DNA from: Candidatus Absconditabacterales bacterium
GTDB lineage: Bacteria > Patescibacteriota > Gracilibacteria > Absconditabacterales > Absconditicoccaceae
NCBI GenBank assembly: GCA_937930555.1
Contig: CALHCH010000037.1
Span: 1 to 42,785, forward strand
Reading direction: 5' to 3'
DNA length: 42,785 bases
Every line of letters starts with the position of its first letter. Position 1 is the first letter of the stretch. The notes under the pieces are model-generated. The model did not search any database and was not told where the DNA came from. It was given only the letters and a program-made list of their open reading frames with translations. Of this stretch, positions 11,377 through 20,910 are shown piece after piece. The position numbers and the translations under genes are program-made.

Positions 11377-11817
11377 ATGTGAAATGACGATATGAGCGAT
11401 AGCTTTGTGCATGAAAATTGATTTTACTTAGATGACATTGGTTCATTTTATTTTGACAATGCTTTTTATAGATCTATTGGGACCAAGAAGCAGTTGACCG
11501 AGTGTCTAACTAATAATGATGTAGAATCTCTTGATAGAGCAATTTCCCAAAAAAGATTACACGACTGTATAGCAGATGTCTTATTGGACAATGGCTTATT
11601 GAATAGTAATTCTCACCTAACTATTGAGATCTTAATCAACAAATTGATGAATATGCAAGAGTCTGGGGAGTTGCTCTTGTACACACTGACATATCATTTG
11701 ATTGATGAATTTGAACCATTGATTTGATATCAATGAATTGATGATTTTGCTGATGCGGTAGTAACAAGATTAGGTCGATCTGATATGCTTAGAGATGTTG
11801 AGATCTCTATACATTAA
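11377..11817 (+). CDS. Hypothetical soluble protein upstream of dnaG
   Basis: 146 residues from ATG-UGA (M-G-N-D-D-M-S-D); a second in-frame ATG at 11392 gives 141 residues and is equally possible. Mostly helical and acidic (LTECLTNNDVESLDRAISQK, LTIEILINKLMNMQESGELL), with no motif I recognise. A/T-rich, with four in-frame UGA codons. Ends 38 bases before dnaG on the same strand, so the two could share a transcript. Confidence 0.65.
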
Positions 11818-11855
11818 CTCCTTGTATACCGCCTCTGAATCCATATTTTGTAACT

Positions 11856-13679
11856 ATGTCACTGCGTGATGATGTGCTGGATCGTACCGATATAGTAGAT
11901 CTAGTCTCCAAATATGTAGATATCAAAAAAGCTGGCAAAAACCGACTTGGTCTTTGTCCTTTTCACAAAGAAAAAAGCCCTTCGTTTACGGTAGCAGAGG
12001 ACAAGCAGATATTCAAATGCTTCTGATGTGGTAAGGGTGGCAATGCGATTACGTTTCATATGGAGGTAGAGAGGATTGATTTTTGGGACAGTCTCAAAAG
12101 TCTGGCTGAGTCTGCAAGTATCGACGTCTCTAGCTACCAAAAAGACCCAGAAAAACAAGCCGCAGACAAATCAGTTAAAGAAAAGCAAAAGCTGATGAAT
12201 AAGCGTACACAGCAATTTTTCCAACAACATTTCCCAGGATCTGTCGCACAATCATACGCCCTAGACCAGAGAGGATTGTCTGAGGCGACGATAGGGACTT
12301 TTGGTCTTGGCTATGCTCCAGATAGCTATCACGATCAGATAGTAGCCTTGCGTGCCAAGTGATTTGATGACAATGATCTCATCCAGGCCTGACTCGCCAA
12401 AACCGGCAAAAACTCTGGCGAGACCTATGCTTTTTTTCGCCATAGATTGACGTTTCCGATACACGATCATATAGGCAATATCGTCTGATTTGGTGCTAGA
12501 GCATTGGATGCCGACCAAAACCCAAAATACCTCAATACCACCGAGACAGCCATATACAACAAATCTAAGATACTGTTTGGTCTAGATAAAGCCAAAAATA
12601 ACATAAAATCGTACGAATCGCTGATCATCGTAGAGTGATATATGGATGTGATCGCTCTGCATCAGCACGGACTACCTATAGGTATCGCTACTTGTGGGAC
12701 GGCTCTTACCACCGCACATACCAAGCTCATCTCCAGGCATACACCACACCTGATCTTTGCATTTGACAATGATAGTGCTGGATTTGAGGCGACGATCAGA
12801 TGACTCAAGGTAGCCTACGAGCAGGACCTATATCCCAAGGTGCTGATATTTCCTGCTGAGTATAAGGATGTGGATGATTGGCTATCTGCTACGCAGAAGA
12901 ATACAGAAACAAGAAATCAGAAACAAGAAGTTATGGAAACAGACCGTCATCCAGAGGGAGGGACGACCGAAGGATCCAGTCAGGATCAAGCAACTCAAGA
13001 CAATGAAGAAGTCTGGAAGGAAAAATTGAAAGAGATTTCTGTGGATGGATTTGGTTGGGTGATAGGGCAGTATCAGATCAGATACGATCTAGACAATCCC
13101 GTCGAGAGAAAAAAGGTCGTACAAAATCTGTTTGAACTCCTATCCAAGATAGAGGACTATAGTATCCTGCAGATGTATTTTACCAAAGTAGCCAAGGAGC
13201 TCTCGATGAACGAAGAGCAGCTGTGGAAACAGTTTCGCCAATGGATAAAAAAATCTAGCGTCCGCAATAGTACCTATCGCGAAGAAGAGGAGACCAGACC
13301 AGATAGCTCATCCAAGATCGCCGAAAAATACCTCCTATGAGCACTCGTACACCAGTGATTTGCTCTCAAACTATGAGCTGACAATGCGATATATACCAAG
13401 TATGAAGTAGTCCTCAAGCAACTCGCTCAGTACTTCCCGACTACCGTATTGGCAGAGGTATATAGCGGGTCATTATCGCCCTCTACTCAGGAGAGCCTGG
13501 TAGAGGCGGAGATGTTTTGGGAGTTGCAGGTAGCGGATACCGAGTCAGACAAGATCACCTCAGTAGTACAACAATTTCTCCATCAGCAGATCTACAAACT
13601 CCAGAGAGTAGTAATGAAAAGCAAAAAACTCGACCATACACAGAAGCAAGAGTTGTTGGCGAAGATTAGGGGATTGTAG
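11856..13679 (+). CDS. dnaG: DNA primase DnaG
   Basis: 607 residues. Makes RNA primers at the replication fork. The N-terminal zinc ribbon reads CPFHKEKSPSF ... FKCFGCGKGG (second Cys pair separated by UGA-Gly). The catalytic core has LGYAPDSYHD, FPIHDHIGNIVGFGAR and PKYLNTTETAIYNKSKILFG. The toprim domain has IIVEGYMDVIALHQHG (Gly = UGA at 12636) and FAFDNDSAGFEA. A Gln/Glu/Thr-rich low-complexity linker (about 347-385) separates the core from a helical C-terminal, helicase-interaction-like part. ATG start; the conserved N-terminal region (DVLDRTDIVDLVSKYV) begins almost immediately. Confidence 0.96.
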
Positions 13680-13744
13680 ACTAAAACTGTTCTAGTAATA
13701 ACACAATTTATAGTTCTAAAGCACCTGAGAAACTTTTAAATGTT

Positions 13745-14296
13745 TTATCACGCACTGCCACCAATAAGTTTCTCTACATACTCCATAACCTCTTCCAAAT
13801 CAGTCTCTGATCATTCAAGTACTTTCCCTTGTGGTAGGTATATGCTACCATTTTTTGCAAATGATATTTCTATACTCTTACCATTTGGGAGTGTGATACG
13901 ATAGAAAGTGAAAGTCAGAGTAGCGTGATTATTAAAATTTGTGCTTTGCTGTACGTGTAGCGTATTAAATTTCTTTTGTGTATTGTAGGCGATATAATGC
14001 TCTTTGGGTATGTGCTGTAAGTAGTCAAATCGCAGCTCGCTTTCGTCCAATGGTCTCCCATAGGTAGGATCTGTGATTCGTGAGATATATTCTGCTTGCG
14101 CTGTAGTTAGCTGCTCTGCTTGTATGAGTGGTGCTGCTATAGTATACAATTTTTTTTGGATCATTTTTTCCACTCATAGGCTTTTGCTGGCTATACTTCC
14201 AAGCAAAAATAATAGCGCTATCTTGTGCTTCTTGATGCGATACTTTCGTTTTTTCTTATCTGTTCGTACTATTTCGTTTTGCTTTTCCATATCCAT
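13745..14296 (-). CDS. Hypothetical membrane-anchored or exported protein
   Basis: 183 residues. The basic N-terminus (RTDKKKRKYRIKKHK) followed by IALLFLLGSIASKSLG is a membrane anchor or uncleaved signal. The exterior part contains TFTFYRITLPNGKSIEISFA and an acidic tail ETDLEEVMEYVEKLIGGSAG. The final codons are UGA-UAA, so the last residue is Gly followed by the true stop. No family recognised. Divergent from ftsE. Confidence 0.65.
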
Positions 14297-14410
14297 TAGT
14301 AACATTTATTCCCCAAAAAGTCAATCCAATCCTCACGATTTTTTTGACTATTTTTGCCATTTTGGGTATGCGTGAGTAGTATATGGTATATAGATTTATT
14401 TGTAGATAGT

Positions 14411-15079
14411 ATGATGCCATTGATCGATATACAACATCTCACTCGAGGATACACCAAGCAGCAACCATTGTTCAATGACTTTAGTTTTCAGCTAGAGGAG
14501 AAGGACTTTTGTTTTGTGATGGGGAGGTCTGGTGTAGGCAAGACGACCTTGGTCAAGTTCCTGATGAGGCAGTTAGTACCACCTCTTAGGACGGTGTTTC
14601 ATGGCAAGGATGATATCGCGAGATATAGTGATACAGAAGTACAAAAATACAGAAGAAGAATCGGTGTAGTGTTTCAGGATTTTAAGCTTGTGGACTGGAA
14701 AAACGTGGAGCAAAATCTGAGCTACCCTCTCCAGATCAGCGATCCAGGCAGAGGTAAGACTTGATGATCGATCAAAGATCGCGTCACCAAGATGATGCAT
14801 CTCCTATGACTAGAAGCCCATAGCAAACAATCTGCTCCAGCTCTGAGCTGATGAGAAAAACAAAGAGTCGCTATCGGGAGAGCATTGATCAATGAACCAG
14901 AGTTTGTGATAGCAGACGAGCCAACAGGCAATCTCGATCGAGATAGCTCCAAAAACATAGCCGATATCTTGATAGAGTCCAACAAGCTCTGAAATACGAT
15001 TGTGTTTATCACACATGATCAGCAGCTGGTGGACTATGTGAGCGCCAAGCACCCCGTCAAGGTTGTGCAGATAGATTAG
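14411..15079 (+). CDS. ftsE: Cell-division ABC transporter ATP-binding protein FtsE
   Basis: 222 residues, normal for FtsE. Walker A is [18 protein letters not shown]. The Q-loop region [19 protein letters not shown] is FtsE-typical. The ABC signature is [16 protein letters not shown], with both glycines encoded by consecutive UGA codons (14849-14854), one of the strongest pieces of evidence for recoding here. Walker B is [12 protein letters not shown] and the switch is FITHD. FtsE works with membrane partner FtsX to activate septal peptidoglycan hydrolysis. The next gene is not FtsX, so the partner must be elsewhere. The lolD/macB-type ATPases are the main alternative. Confidence 0.88.
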
Positions 15080-15169
15080 ATTTTGAGATTATTAGATTTG
15101 TAGATTTTGAGACGAGATATATGTATTAGTTGTGATGAAATATGCTTTTTATAAAAAAACAAAAATACA

Positions 15170-15634
15170 ATGCTATCAGAACAAAAATTATCGAATAGGC
15201 TCAGAATAGAAATCATCGAGCAGGTCGCAGAAATCGATCTTCCGTGATTTTTATTTCTCGAGATAGATGCAGCTCTCACGATGCTCAATTATTTTAAACT
15301 TTCCAATCTTCAGAGAAATCTAAAAGACTATCTTAGCTTTTTGGTAGAGTTGGCAGATGAGTACAATGCGGGTATAGAGCAGCTCGCTGCAAATCCTGCG
15401 TTTCATAGATATAGCCAGTGAGAGACGGCGTGATTTCTCACCGATCACCTCATCACCAAGGGCGTGCACATCAAGGCATCACAACAAACTCTGGTGGGTA
15501 TAGAATCAGTATATCGCGTCAAATGCTTACTGAGGATGAAAGAGTTTATCAATAGGAGGATATACAACAATACGATGTGAAAAACTGCGATACAAAAGAG
15601 ACTGGAGAATAGGCAGAAGAAGAATGAGGAGTAG
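15170..15634 (+). CDS. Hypothetical soluble helical protein downstream of ftsE
   Basis: 154 residues, helical and charged (LSEQKLSNRLRIEIIEQVAE; DYLSFLVELADEYNAGIEQL; basic tail QKRLENRQKKNEE). No transmembrane segment, so it is not FtsX. Four UGA codons. Same strand as ftsE with a 90-base gap. Not recognised. Confidence 0.65.
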
Positions 15635-15706
15635 AAAGGAGTTAGGAGTAAGGAGAAAGGAGTAAGGAGAAAGGAGTAAGGAAAAAAGGAGTGAGGGAGA
15701 GTAACA
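15635..15706. repeat. Purine-rich AAGGAGTAAGGAG degenerate tandem array
   Basis: At least five imperfect copies of a 7-14-base GGAGTAAGGAGAAA unit follow the previous stop codon. The same motif recurs at 16624-16650 after the IleRS-domain gene. Together with the dispersed repeats nearby it marks the 15.6-17.1 kb stretch as a repeat landing zone. Confidence 0.7.
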
Positions 15707-15713
15707 AGAGGTA

Positions 15714-15748
15714 TGTCATCCTGAGCTTGTCGAAGGGTGCGACTCAAC
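15714..15748. repeat. Dispersed repeat, copy 1
   Basis: GTCATCCTGAGCTTGTCGAA followed by GGGTGCGACTC. An inverted near-copy lies at 18218-18258. A related degenerate segment ending in ATGACAGACTCATG follows at about 15769-15805. The remainder of 15749-16005 contains no gene, only a terminator and A/T-rich sequence. Confidence 0.75.
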
Positions 15749-15912
15749 TTCACTACACTCGCATACTTCGATTCCGTTTTACTTCACTCAGTATGACAGA
15801 CTCATGTGTAGATATGTTAGGTCTTTGATTATATCTGCACAGATCTCTCCACTTCATTCATCACTCCGTTCTTTATTGCGGTCGAGATGACAATATAGAG
15901 AAACATCAAACC

Positions 15913-15936
15913 AAACCGATTCTTTCGGTTTTTTTT
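15913..15936 (+). terminator. Rho-independent terminator in the repeat region
   Basis: Short hairpin AACCGA / TCGGTT with a small loop, followed by a run of eight T. It lies between the ftsE transcript and the IleRS-domain gene, which argues that the latter has its own promoter. Confidence 0.7.
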
Positions 15937-16005
15937 GTTTATTTTTGGATAGATAACAATATATAGGGGGTAGTAAAATATATTTAGTATATATCGACCC
16001 ATATA

Positions 16006-16620
16006 ATGTCTGTAAACCCGCAACTAATCGTAGAAAAATATCACGATATCATCGCTGAGGAGGTGAATGTAAAGAAGGTGAGTCTGCTGTGATGAGATCA
16101 GCAGGTGACTGTCCAGTATGTCCCGCTAGGCAATACACTGTGAGCGCAGTTTGGCAAAGACACGGGTCGTATCATCGGTAGTGCCAAACAATGAAAAGCA
16201 AAAATACAGGATGATGGGAGTCTCCTGGTAGAAGATGGCAGTGATAGCTGGATGCTCTCGAGCGATCAGTATGAGCTGAGGTATAGCGGATTTGATGGAC
16301 CAAATCAGATCGTGGAGGACGGAGCGATGATCGAGCTAGATCTTACGCTCACGGATGAGTTGATCGCAGAGTGAGTGGCTCGCGAGATCTCTAGATTTCT
16401 CAATCAGATGAGAAAAGATGCTGACTACGATGTGAGTGATAGGATACAGGTAGGATACCAGACAGATCACGCACCATATGCTGCACTGATCGTAGCACAT
16501 CAGGAGTATCTCCAGACTGAGGCACTAGTCGCATCATTTGTGGCTGATCAGATCGAGAGTGACCATAGTGCGACATTTGAGCTAGATGGACATGAGGTGA
16601 TGTTTTATGTGAAGAGGTAG
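16006..16620 (+). CDS. Free-standing C-terminal domain of isoleucyl-tRNA synthetase
   Basis: 204 residues matching only the far C-terminus of IleRS. IIAEEVNVKKVSLL corresponds to the conserved EELNVKEV segment and GAQFGKDTGRIIG to the PxFGKK region. ELDLTLTDELIAEGVAREIS and FLNQMRKDADYDVSDRIQV match the LDTxLTPELIAEGLAREIVRRIQ...LRKEAGLEVTDRI block of the eukaryote-like IleRS class. There is no HIGH or KMSKS sequence nearby. The gene starts at its own ATG and runs cleanly to UAG, and the preceding 370 bases hold only repeats and a terminator. Either IleRS is split in this lineage, or this is a retained duplicate of the tail. It could bind tRNA-Ile or complete a truncated synthetase in trans. 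Confidence 0.82.
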
Positions 16621-16687
16621 GTGGAGGAAAAAGGAGTAAGGAGTAAGGAATGTAGGGACGCTGGCTTGCCGCGTCCTGACTTCCGTT

Positions 16688-16824
16688 GCAAATCCTCCCC
16701 AGCCCTCCTTTATCAAGGAGGGAGTACGTAAGTATATATCTAAAAAGCTGCGATAGCCACTTATGTTCCTCCCTTGATTATCATCCTCTTCCTGTTGAGA
16801 AAAAGGGAGGTAGGAGGGATTTGC
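16688..16824. repeat. MITE-like element with imperfect terminal inverted repeats
   Basis: The left arm (GCAAATCCTCCCCAGCCCTCC, written 16688-16708) is matched in inverse orientation by the right arm at about 16801-16824 (AAAGGGAGGTAGGAGGGATT and TGC). The inner part holds a small CCTCCTT/AAGGAGG hairpin. No open reading frame. A non-autonomous mobile or extragenic palindromic element is likely. The whole 16621-16874 gap contains nothing else. Confidence 0.6.
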
Positions 16825-16874
16825 GATAGCCATTACCATATAAAATACAATAAATTTACCATATACCACTACAT

Positions 16875-17366
16875 ATGAAATTTCTCGTACAAAGAGTCTC
16901 GCAGGCGAGTGTATATATCGCTGACGCTGATCATACCAATAGTATTGGTCAATGATTGTTGATATATGTAGGAATACACAAGGACGACGTGACAGACAAT
17001 CGAAAAGAGAAGGTCGATAAATTTGTCAGGAGAGTGGACAAGCTCGAACTTTTTTCTGTTGGAGAGTTGCCCTCACCCCCAGCCCCTCTCCCAAAAGGAG
17101 AGGGGAGAAAGAAGTCTGTGGGGCTACGTGATATAGACGGAGAGCTGCTCGTGATCTCCAATTTTACCCTCTACGGGAGAAACAAAAAAGCCGGGAGTAT
17201 AGATTTTACTCATGCGGCATCATATGATCTCGCTGAGCCAATATATGATTATCTCATACAAGAGCTCCGTAACAAATGAATCACTACGCAGACTGGCCAA
17301 TTTGGTGCGATGATGCAGGTGACTAGCGTGCTAGATGGTCCGGTGAATGTGATATTGGAGTGGTAG
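16875..17366 (+). CDS. dtd: D-aminoacyl-tRNA deacylase Dtd with in-frame repeat insertion
   Basis: Hydrolyses D-amino acids mischarged on tRNA. MKFLVQRVSQASVYIADADH is the standard start and IGQGLLIYVGIHKDD follows. GELLVISNFTLYGRNKKAGS is the active-site SQFTLYAxxxKG region (Asn in place of Gln, Gly for Ala). TGQFGAMMQVTSVLDGPVN matches the second motif, with Asn where Thr is usual. Length 163 aa against the usual about 145: the excess lies exactly at a dispersed palindromic repeat encoding LPSPPAPLPKGEG in the loop before the active-site strand. Frame is preserved and the downstream motifs are intact, so the enzyme may be functional. Confidence 0.93.
17070..17107. repeat. Dispersed palindromic repeat inserted inside dtd
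   Basis: CCCTCACCCCCAGCCCCTCT and its inverse AAAAGGAGAGGGGAG form a C-rich/G-rich hairpin. This type of extragenic palindrome is widespread in bacterial and metagenomic sequences (recalled from general knowledge). Here it is translated as PSPPAPLPKGEG. Confidence 0.8.
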
Positions 17367-17391
17367 GATATTTTTTTATAATAATTTTGTT

Positions 17392-18186
17392 ATGCAAATA
17401 ACTTATTTTGGGACCTGAGCAGCATTGAACCCAAATGTGGATACAACACATTTTGAAATTTCTGATTGAAAGAATCTTTTATATGTGGATGCATGAGCTT
17501 GAGCGAATCTCACACAAAAAGTATTGAGATGAGAAATTGATATGCCAAGTTATATTTTTATGACACACTGCCACTCAGATCATCTACTCTGATTAGCACA
17601 TCTTATTAGAATTATCAGAGATAAATCTATGAAAATAATTTGCTCGACATCTCTAAAAGAGAAAATATTTCAATTAATGTATCTGATTTGAAAATGAGAA
17701 CGATTTGATAAAAAAGTTGCGATGTGAAATATTGAATTTATCAATGTTATTGATTGAGAAGCTATTGAAATATATGATTGGGTTATGATTCCAATAGATA
17801 TTAATTCTGAAAAGACGGAGCAATTTTGATTTGAATTAAAAATTAAAGATAAACATATTGTATTCTTTTGAGATGAAGCAATAAATGCCCTTGATAGGAA
17901 TGATCTTATAAAGTATGAATGATGTGATTGGCTGCTATGTGAAACATTTTGCGCTGAAAATCAAAAAGAAGTCATGAGACCTTATCAGAAAGCTCATATT
18001 ACAGCATATGATGCCTGAAAAATATGATCTAGATTGAGGGCAAGTAATATGGTGTTATCTCACATAGCTGAGACGCAATGATTGCCGAGAAATCAACAGT
18101 TAATGGATATCAAGTGAGAGGCAGAATCAATCTTTGAATGAAAAGTGTACACACCTATTGATGGTGAATCGATAACGATTGACTAG
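17392..18186 (+). CDS. MBL-fold metal-dependent hydrolase, RNase Z/beta-CASP-like
   Basis: 264 residues. MTHCHSDHLLGLAHLIR is the metallo-beta-lactamase HxHxDH metal motif. MQITYFGTGAALNPNVDTTH is an RNase Z-like N-terminus. VFFGDEAI gives the metal-bridging Asp, LLCETFC and KAHITAYDAGKIGS a further His, and VLSHIAET a final His. An RNase Z or cyclic-nucleotide phosphodiesterase-like role is plausible. About 19 of 21 glycines are UGA, far above neighbouring genes, and base composition is more A/T-rich; this could reflect a different ancestry or low expression. Starts 25 bases after dtd. Confidence 0.82.
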
Positions 18187-18217
18187 ATTTTTCTTTTTTG
18201 AAATTTTATATAGTACG

Positions 18218-18258
18218 TTGACTCGCATCCTTCGACAAGCTCAGGATGACAGACTCAC
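18218..18258. repeat. Dispersed repeat, copy 2 (inverted relative to copy 1)
   Basis: TTGACTCGCATCCTTCGACA followed by AGCTCAGGATGACAGACTC. It is the reverse complement of the 15714-15748 copy with one or two changes. Sits between the MBL gene and a convergent DUF2779 gene; the remaining bases to 18341 are A/T-rich and without a gene. Confidence 0.75.
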
Positions 18259-18341
18259 GTTTTTTTTTCTTTAAGTATGTATACATTGTGTCATATTTCT
18301 TGATGCGATTTAAGTATACTTAAAACTCCTGTGTATTTTCT

Positions 18342-19880
18342 CTACATCCCCACCTTCTTCTTTACTTCTTCCCATATCCTGACCATAGCTCGCGTGTCTT
18401 GCTTGCAGTACTGGAGGAGGTCGGCTCTGACACTGTCGGCCTGGTCTCCGAGCAGGCCCTGTGCGAGCTGTGCTAGATAGTCTGCCGCGATCGCACCATT
18501 TGGTACTGCCAGACCGTCGTAGGAGATGTCCGTGAGGACGGGGAGGACTTTTTTTATAGAACACGACCCGCCAAATCTACGATCAAAGTATAGCTGATCT
18601 TTGAATATGTCCATAAGGTCAAAAGTATTGGTATTCACCTTGGCGAATATCTCCTCATACTCTGGATACATCACTGCAGTTTCATTGTTTCTCGAGTTTT
18701 CAAATCACTTGTACCACACGATATAGCTCCCATCTCCAGATCAGAAGTCGTGTACGAGCTGATCGATGAGAGGTTTGTTGTCGGTCTGTCCGTGCTGGAT
18801 GAGTCACTCGGTGTGAGTGATGCTCCCATCCTCATCTATACGATGCATCGAGTACTGAGATATCACCTGCTGTCGCGAGTGTGTCTGCTCAAACACCGGG
18901 ATAGGCACTGATATCGTCTCATAATCATAAAAGTATAATGGATACTGGAGTGAGTCTAGTCTATTTTTGATGGATTTGGTATCTATGACTGTCTCTCACT
19001 GATCTCGCAGATCGAGATAGCGCATCAGTGCAGTCTCCTCTCACTTACTATTGCAAAACGATTCGCGATCCATCGCATCCAGATCGGTTATCATATGCTT
19101 GCCTGCGTGGTATAGAGGCGCTGATTTGACACCGATACGTGGGAGCTTTCGGATACTTTGCTTGGCCGGCAAGGTGCCAAAATAGCTCATATGGTCCTGC
19201 CCCTCATATGGATACAGAGCATCCAGCTCGTCCTTGGTAAGTGGTATATGCTGCTGGATATTAGATATTATATGGTCCATAAGTGCTGGCTCCATCAGCT
19301 CGTCTGATACATCCTCACGTGAGAGTAGTTGATCGAGATCGATGTCTCAATCTTTTTTGTATTCTTTATTTAGATGGACGATGTATATATTGCCTGAGTA
19401 CATCATCCCGAGTGCCCCACGCAGCACCTTGTCCTGAAACGAGACATCAGCGATCAGATCGTCTAGGAGAGGAGCGGCCTTGGATTTTTTGCGGATACCA
19501 TTTTTTGCTTTTACTTCTCGGAGATCATAGGTACCAGACTCGTTCTGGACTAGCATATCACACTTGCAAAATAATCCGTCATGCACAAATCCTGGCTGGT
19601 ATATCACCTCAGCCTGGCTTGCCATCGCCTCCTGGGTACGTGTGTGATAGGTCGCATGTCGCTGAGTATATCAGAGACTGGTGGTGTCTACATGTGCTAT
19701 ATGGCGATCTGTGAGTGATGCTAGGACCGCATCTTCCACTGCCTGGCCGACCTTGGCACCATCTATCCCAGCGTATCTAATCTGATTGATGAGCTTGTAA
19801 GTATCTTTATCGTTTTTGGACCACCAAGCGAGTTGGGGCATATTGATATATTCTTTAAATAGTGATTTGGATATGATCAT
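18342..19880 (-). CDS. DUF2779-family protein, PD-(D/E)xK nuclease-like
   Basis: 512 residues. Begins MIISKSLFKEYINMPQLAWW, the usual opening of this family (chosen over an upstream Met 13 codons earlier). ALMDHIISNIQQHIP, VIYQPGFVHDGLFCKCDMLV and YDLREVKAKNG give the D...ExK nuclease-like core (about 105-150). The C-terminal half has GDGSYIVWYKGFENSR, FDLMDIFKDQLYFDRRFGGS, CSIKKVLPVLTDISYDGL and a Cys-containing LLQYCKQDTRAMVRIWEEV, matching the DUF2779 region. Family function is unsettled; a Cas4/RecB-like nuclease with an exonuclease-like tail is inferred. Numerous UGA codons. Confidence 0.82.
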
Positions 19881-19946
19881 ATATAGTATATGGTTAGTGA
19901 TGAATGGTTGTGTATACAAACCCCTACCCTAAAGGATCCCTTCCCC

Positions 19947-20066
19947 TTATCAGGGGACAACGCGTATGAGATCAGTATAAGGGAGGTGGTCTCGACGAGG
20001 TACGAGTTATCAGGGGACAACGCGTATGAGATCAGTATAAGGGAGGTGGTCTCGACGAGGTACGAG
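19947..20066. repeat. Perfect 60-bp tandem duplication
   Basis: The 60-base block beginning TTATCAGGGGACAACGCGTA and ending GTCTCGACGAGGTACGAG occurs twice without a difference. It lies upstream of the DUF2779 start and its G/C content differs from the surroundings. No protein I trust is encoded here. The identity suggests a recent duplication. Confidence 0.9.
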
Positions 20067-20137
20067 GAGAGGTCGGAGGGTTTGAAAAACGTTGATTTTA
20101 CTATACTATTCGTTTTTGGATATACAATGCTTAGACA

Positions 20138-20169
20138 ACAAAAAAATCCCAATTGCTTGGGATTTTTTT
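20138..20169. terminator. Bidirectional terminator 3' of the cold-shock gene
   Basis: AATCCCAA / TTGGGATT stem with a TTGC loop, A-run before and T-run after. It lies 20 bases past the cold-shock stop (minus strand). Confidence 0.85.
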
Positions 20170-20188
20170 ACAGTTTTTAGGAATTTGA

Positions 20189-20458
20189 TTATTCTTGTTC
20201 CTGTTGCTGTTCTTCTTGTTCTTCATCGTCACCGTCGTCTCCAGTAGATCCTCCTGAGTTTCCAGTAGGTACTACTTCCTGAGCAGCTGATCTTCCATCT
20301 CTTCCTTCACCTACTACGAATTCTACTTCGTCGTTTTCTTGTGGTTCGTATCCTTCAGTTGCCTGAGTGATATGGAAGAATAGATCGTCGCTACCATCCT
20401 CTGGTACGATAAATCCAAAACCTTTGTCTGCGTTGTAAAATTTAACAACTCCTAACAT
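20189..20458 (-). CDS. Cold-shock domain protein with acidic Gln/Glu tail
   Basis: 89 residues. MLGVVKFYNADKGFGFIVPE holds RNP1 (KGFGFI) and DDLFFHITQA holds RNP2 (LFFH) of the nucleic-acid-binding cold-shock domain. The C-terminal 25 residues are an unusual acidic tail (DDGDDEEQEEQQQEQE). None of its roughly 14 glycines is UGA (all GGN), unlike almost every neighbour, as expected if a highly expressed gene avoids the recoded codon. Long untranslated leader upstream and a strong terminator downstream. Confidence 0.95.
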   Translation of the reverse strand: MLGVVKFYNADKGFGFIVPEDGSDDLFFHITQATEGYEPQENDEVEFVVGEGRDGRSAAQEVVPTGNSGGSTGDDGDDEEQEEQQQEQE

Positions 20459-20796
20459 GATGTGTGTAATAATAATTTAAAAGCGCCTATCTATAAAAAT
20501 AAGATAGTCCGCCAATTCCAATGTAACCAACTCCTTACGCGTAGTAATGAATATGATAGTGGTAATTGACTTCGTGCATAGTGTGGGCTAAGCCACAGTC
20601 GGAATATACTCATAGAATCCCAAAATGCAAGCATATATGCACTAATACGGCATGACATATATTAGAACACAAAAGTAAAGAAAAATCGATTTTCTTGCTA
20701 TTTTTGTGATTTTTGTTTGAAAATGAGGGAGAGATGAGTATGTTACTTTACGTTTCAAACTACCTTATGAGATCTTATTGCTTGCTAAGAAAATAT
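20459..20796. other. Intergenic leader of the cold-shock gene and upstream region of tRNA-His
   Basis: 338 bases without a gene. Close to the cold-shock start there is a CTATCT/AAGATAG hairpin, and near 20580 a GTGG/CCAC hairpin. On the minus strand this could be a long structured 5' leader as known for cspA mRNAs, but I see no diagnostic motif. The right third must contain the tRNA promoter, which I cannot pinpoint. Confidence 0.35.
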
Positions 20797-20873
20797 GGCG
20801 ATCGTAGCTCAGTTGGTAGAGCCCTGGTTTGTGGTACCAGTTGTCGCGGGTTCGAGCCCCGTCGATCGCCCCA
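20797..20873 (+). tRNA. tRNA-His (GTG anticodon), with encoded G-1 and CCA
   Basis: Clear cloverleaf: acceptor GCGATCG / CGATCGC, D-arm with AGCTCAGTTGGTAGAGC, anticodon stem CTGGT-ACCAG with loop TTGTGGT (anticodon GTG), and T-arm GCGGG TTCGAGC CCCGT. The extra G at -1 pairs with C73, the histidine identity element, and CCA is in the DNA. A transcription terminator follows. Confidence 0.97.
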
Positions 20874-20910
20874 CGATTGTATAGATAGTTTGCAAACATA
20901 TAACACACAA

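Noticed and set aside
11257-11412. N-terminal extension of the small membrane protein (MHKAIAHIV...)
   Set aside because: MAKKSKK is a more natural start and the extension overlaps the divergent gene's upstream region.
15445-15753. Minus-strand ORF with SLLLTPF repeats
   Set aside because: Reflects the purine-rich tandem repeat read on the opposite strand and overlaps a better gene.
19877-20180. Two opposed ORFs of about 90 codons over the 60-bp duplication
   Set aside because: Both simply read through the duplicated block, lack a plausible start context and give duplicated peptides with no family resemblance.
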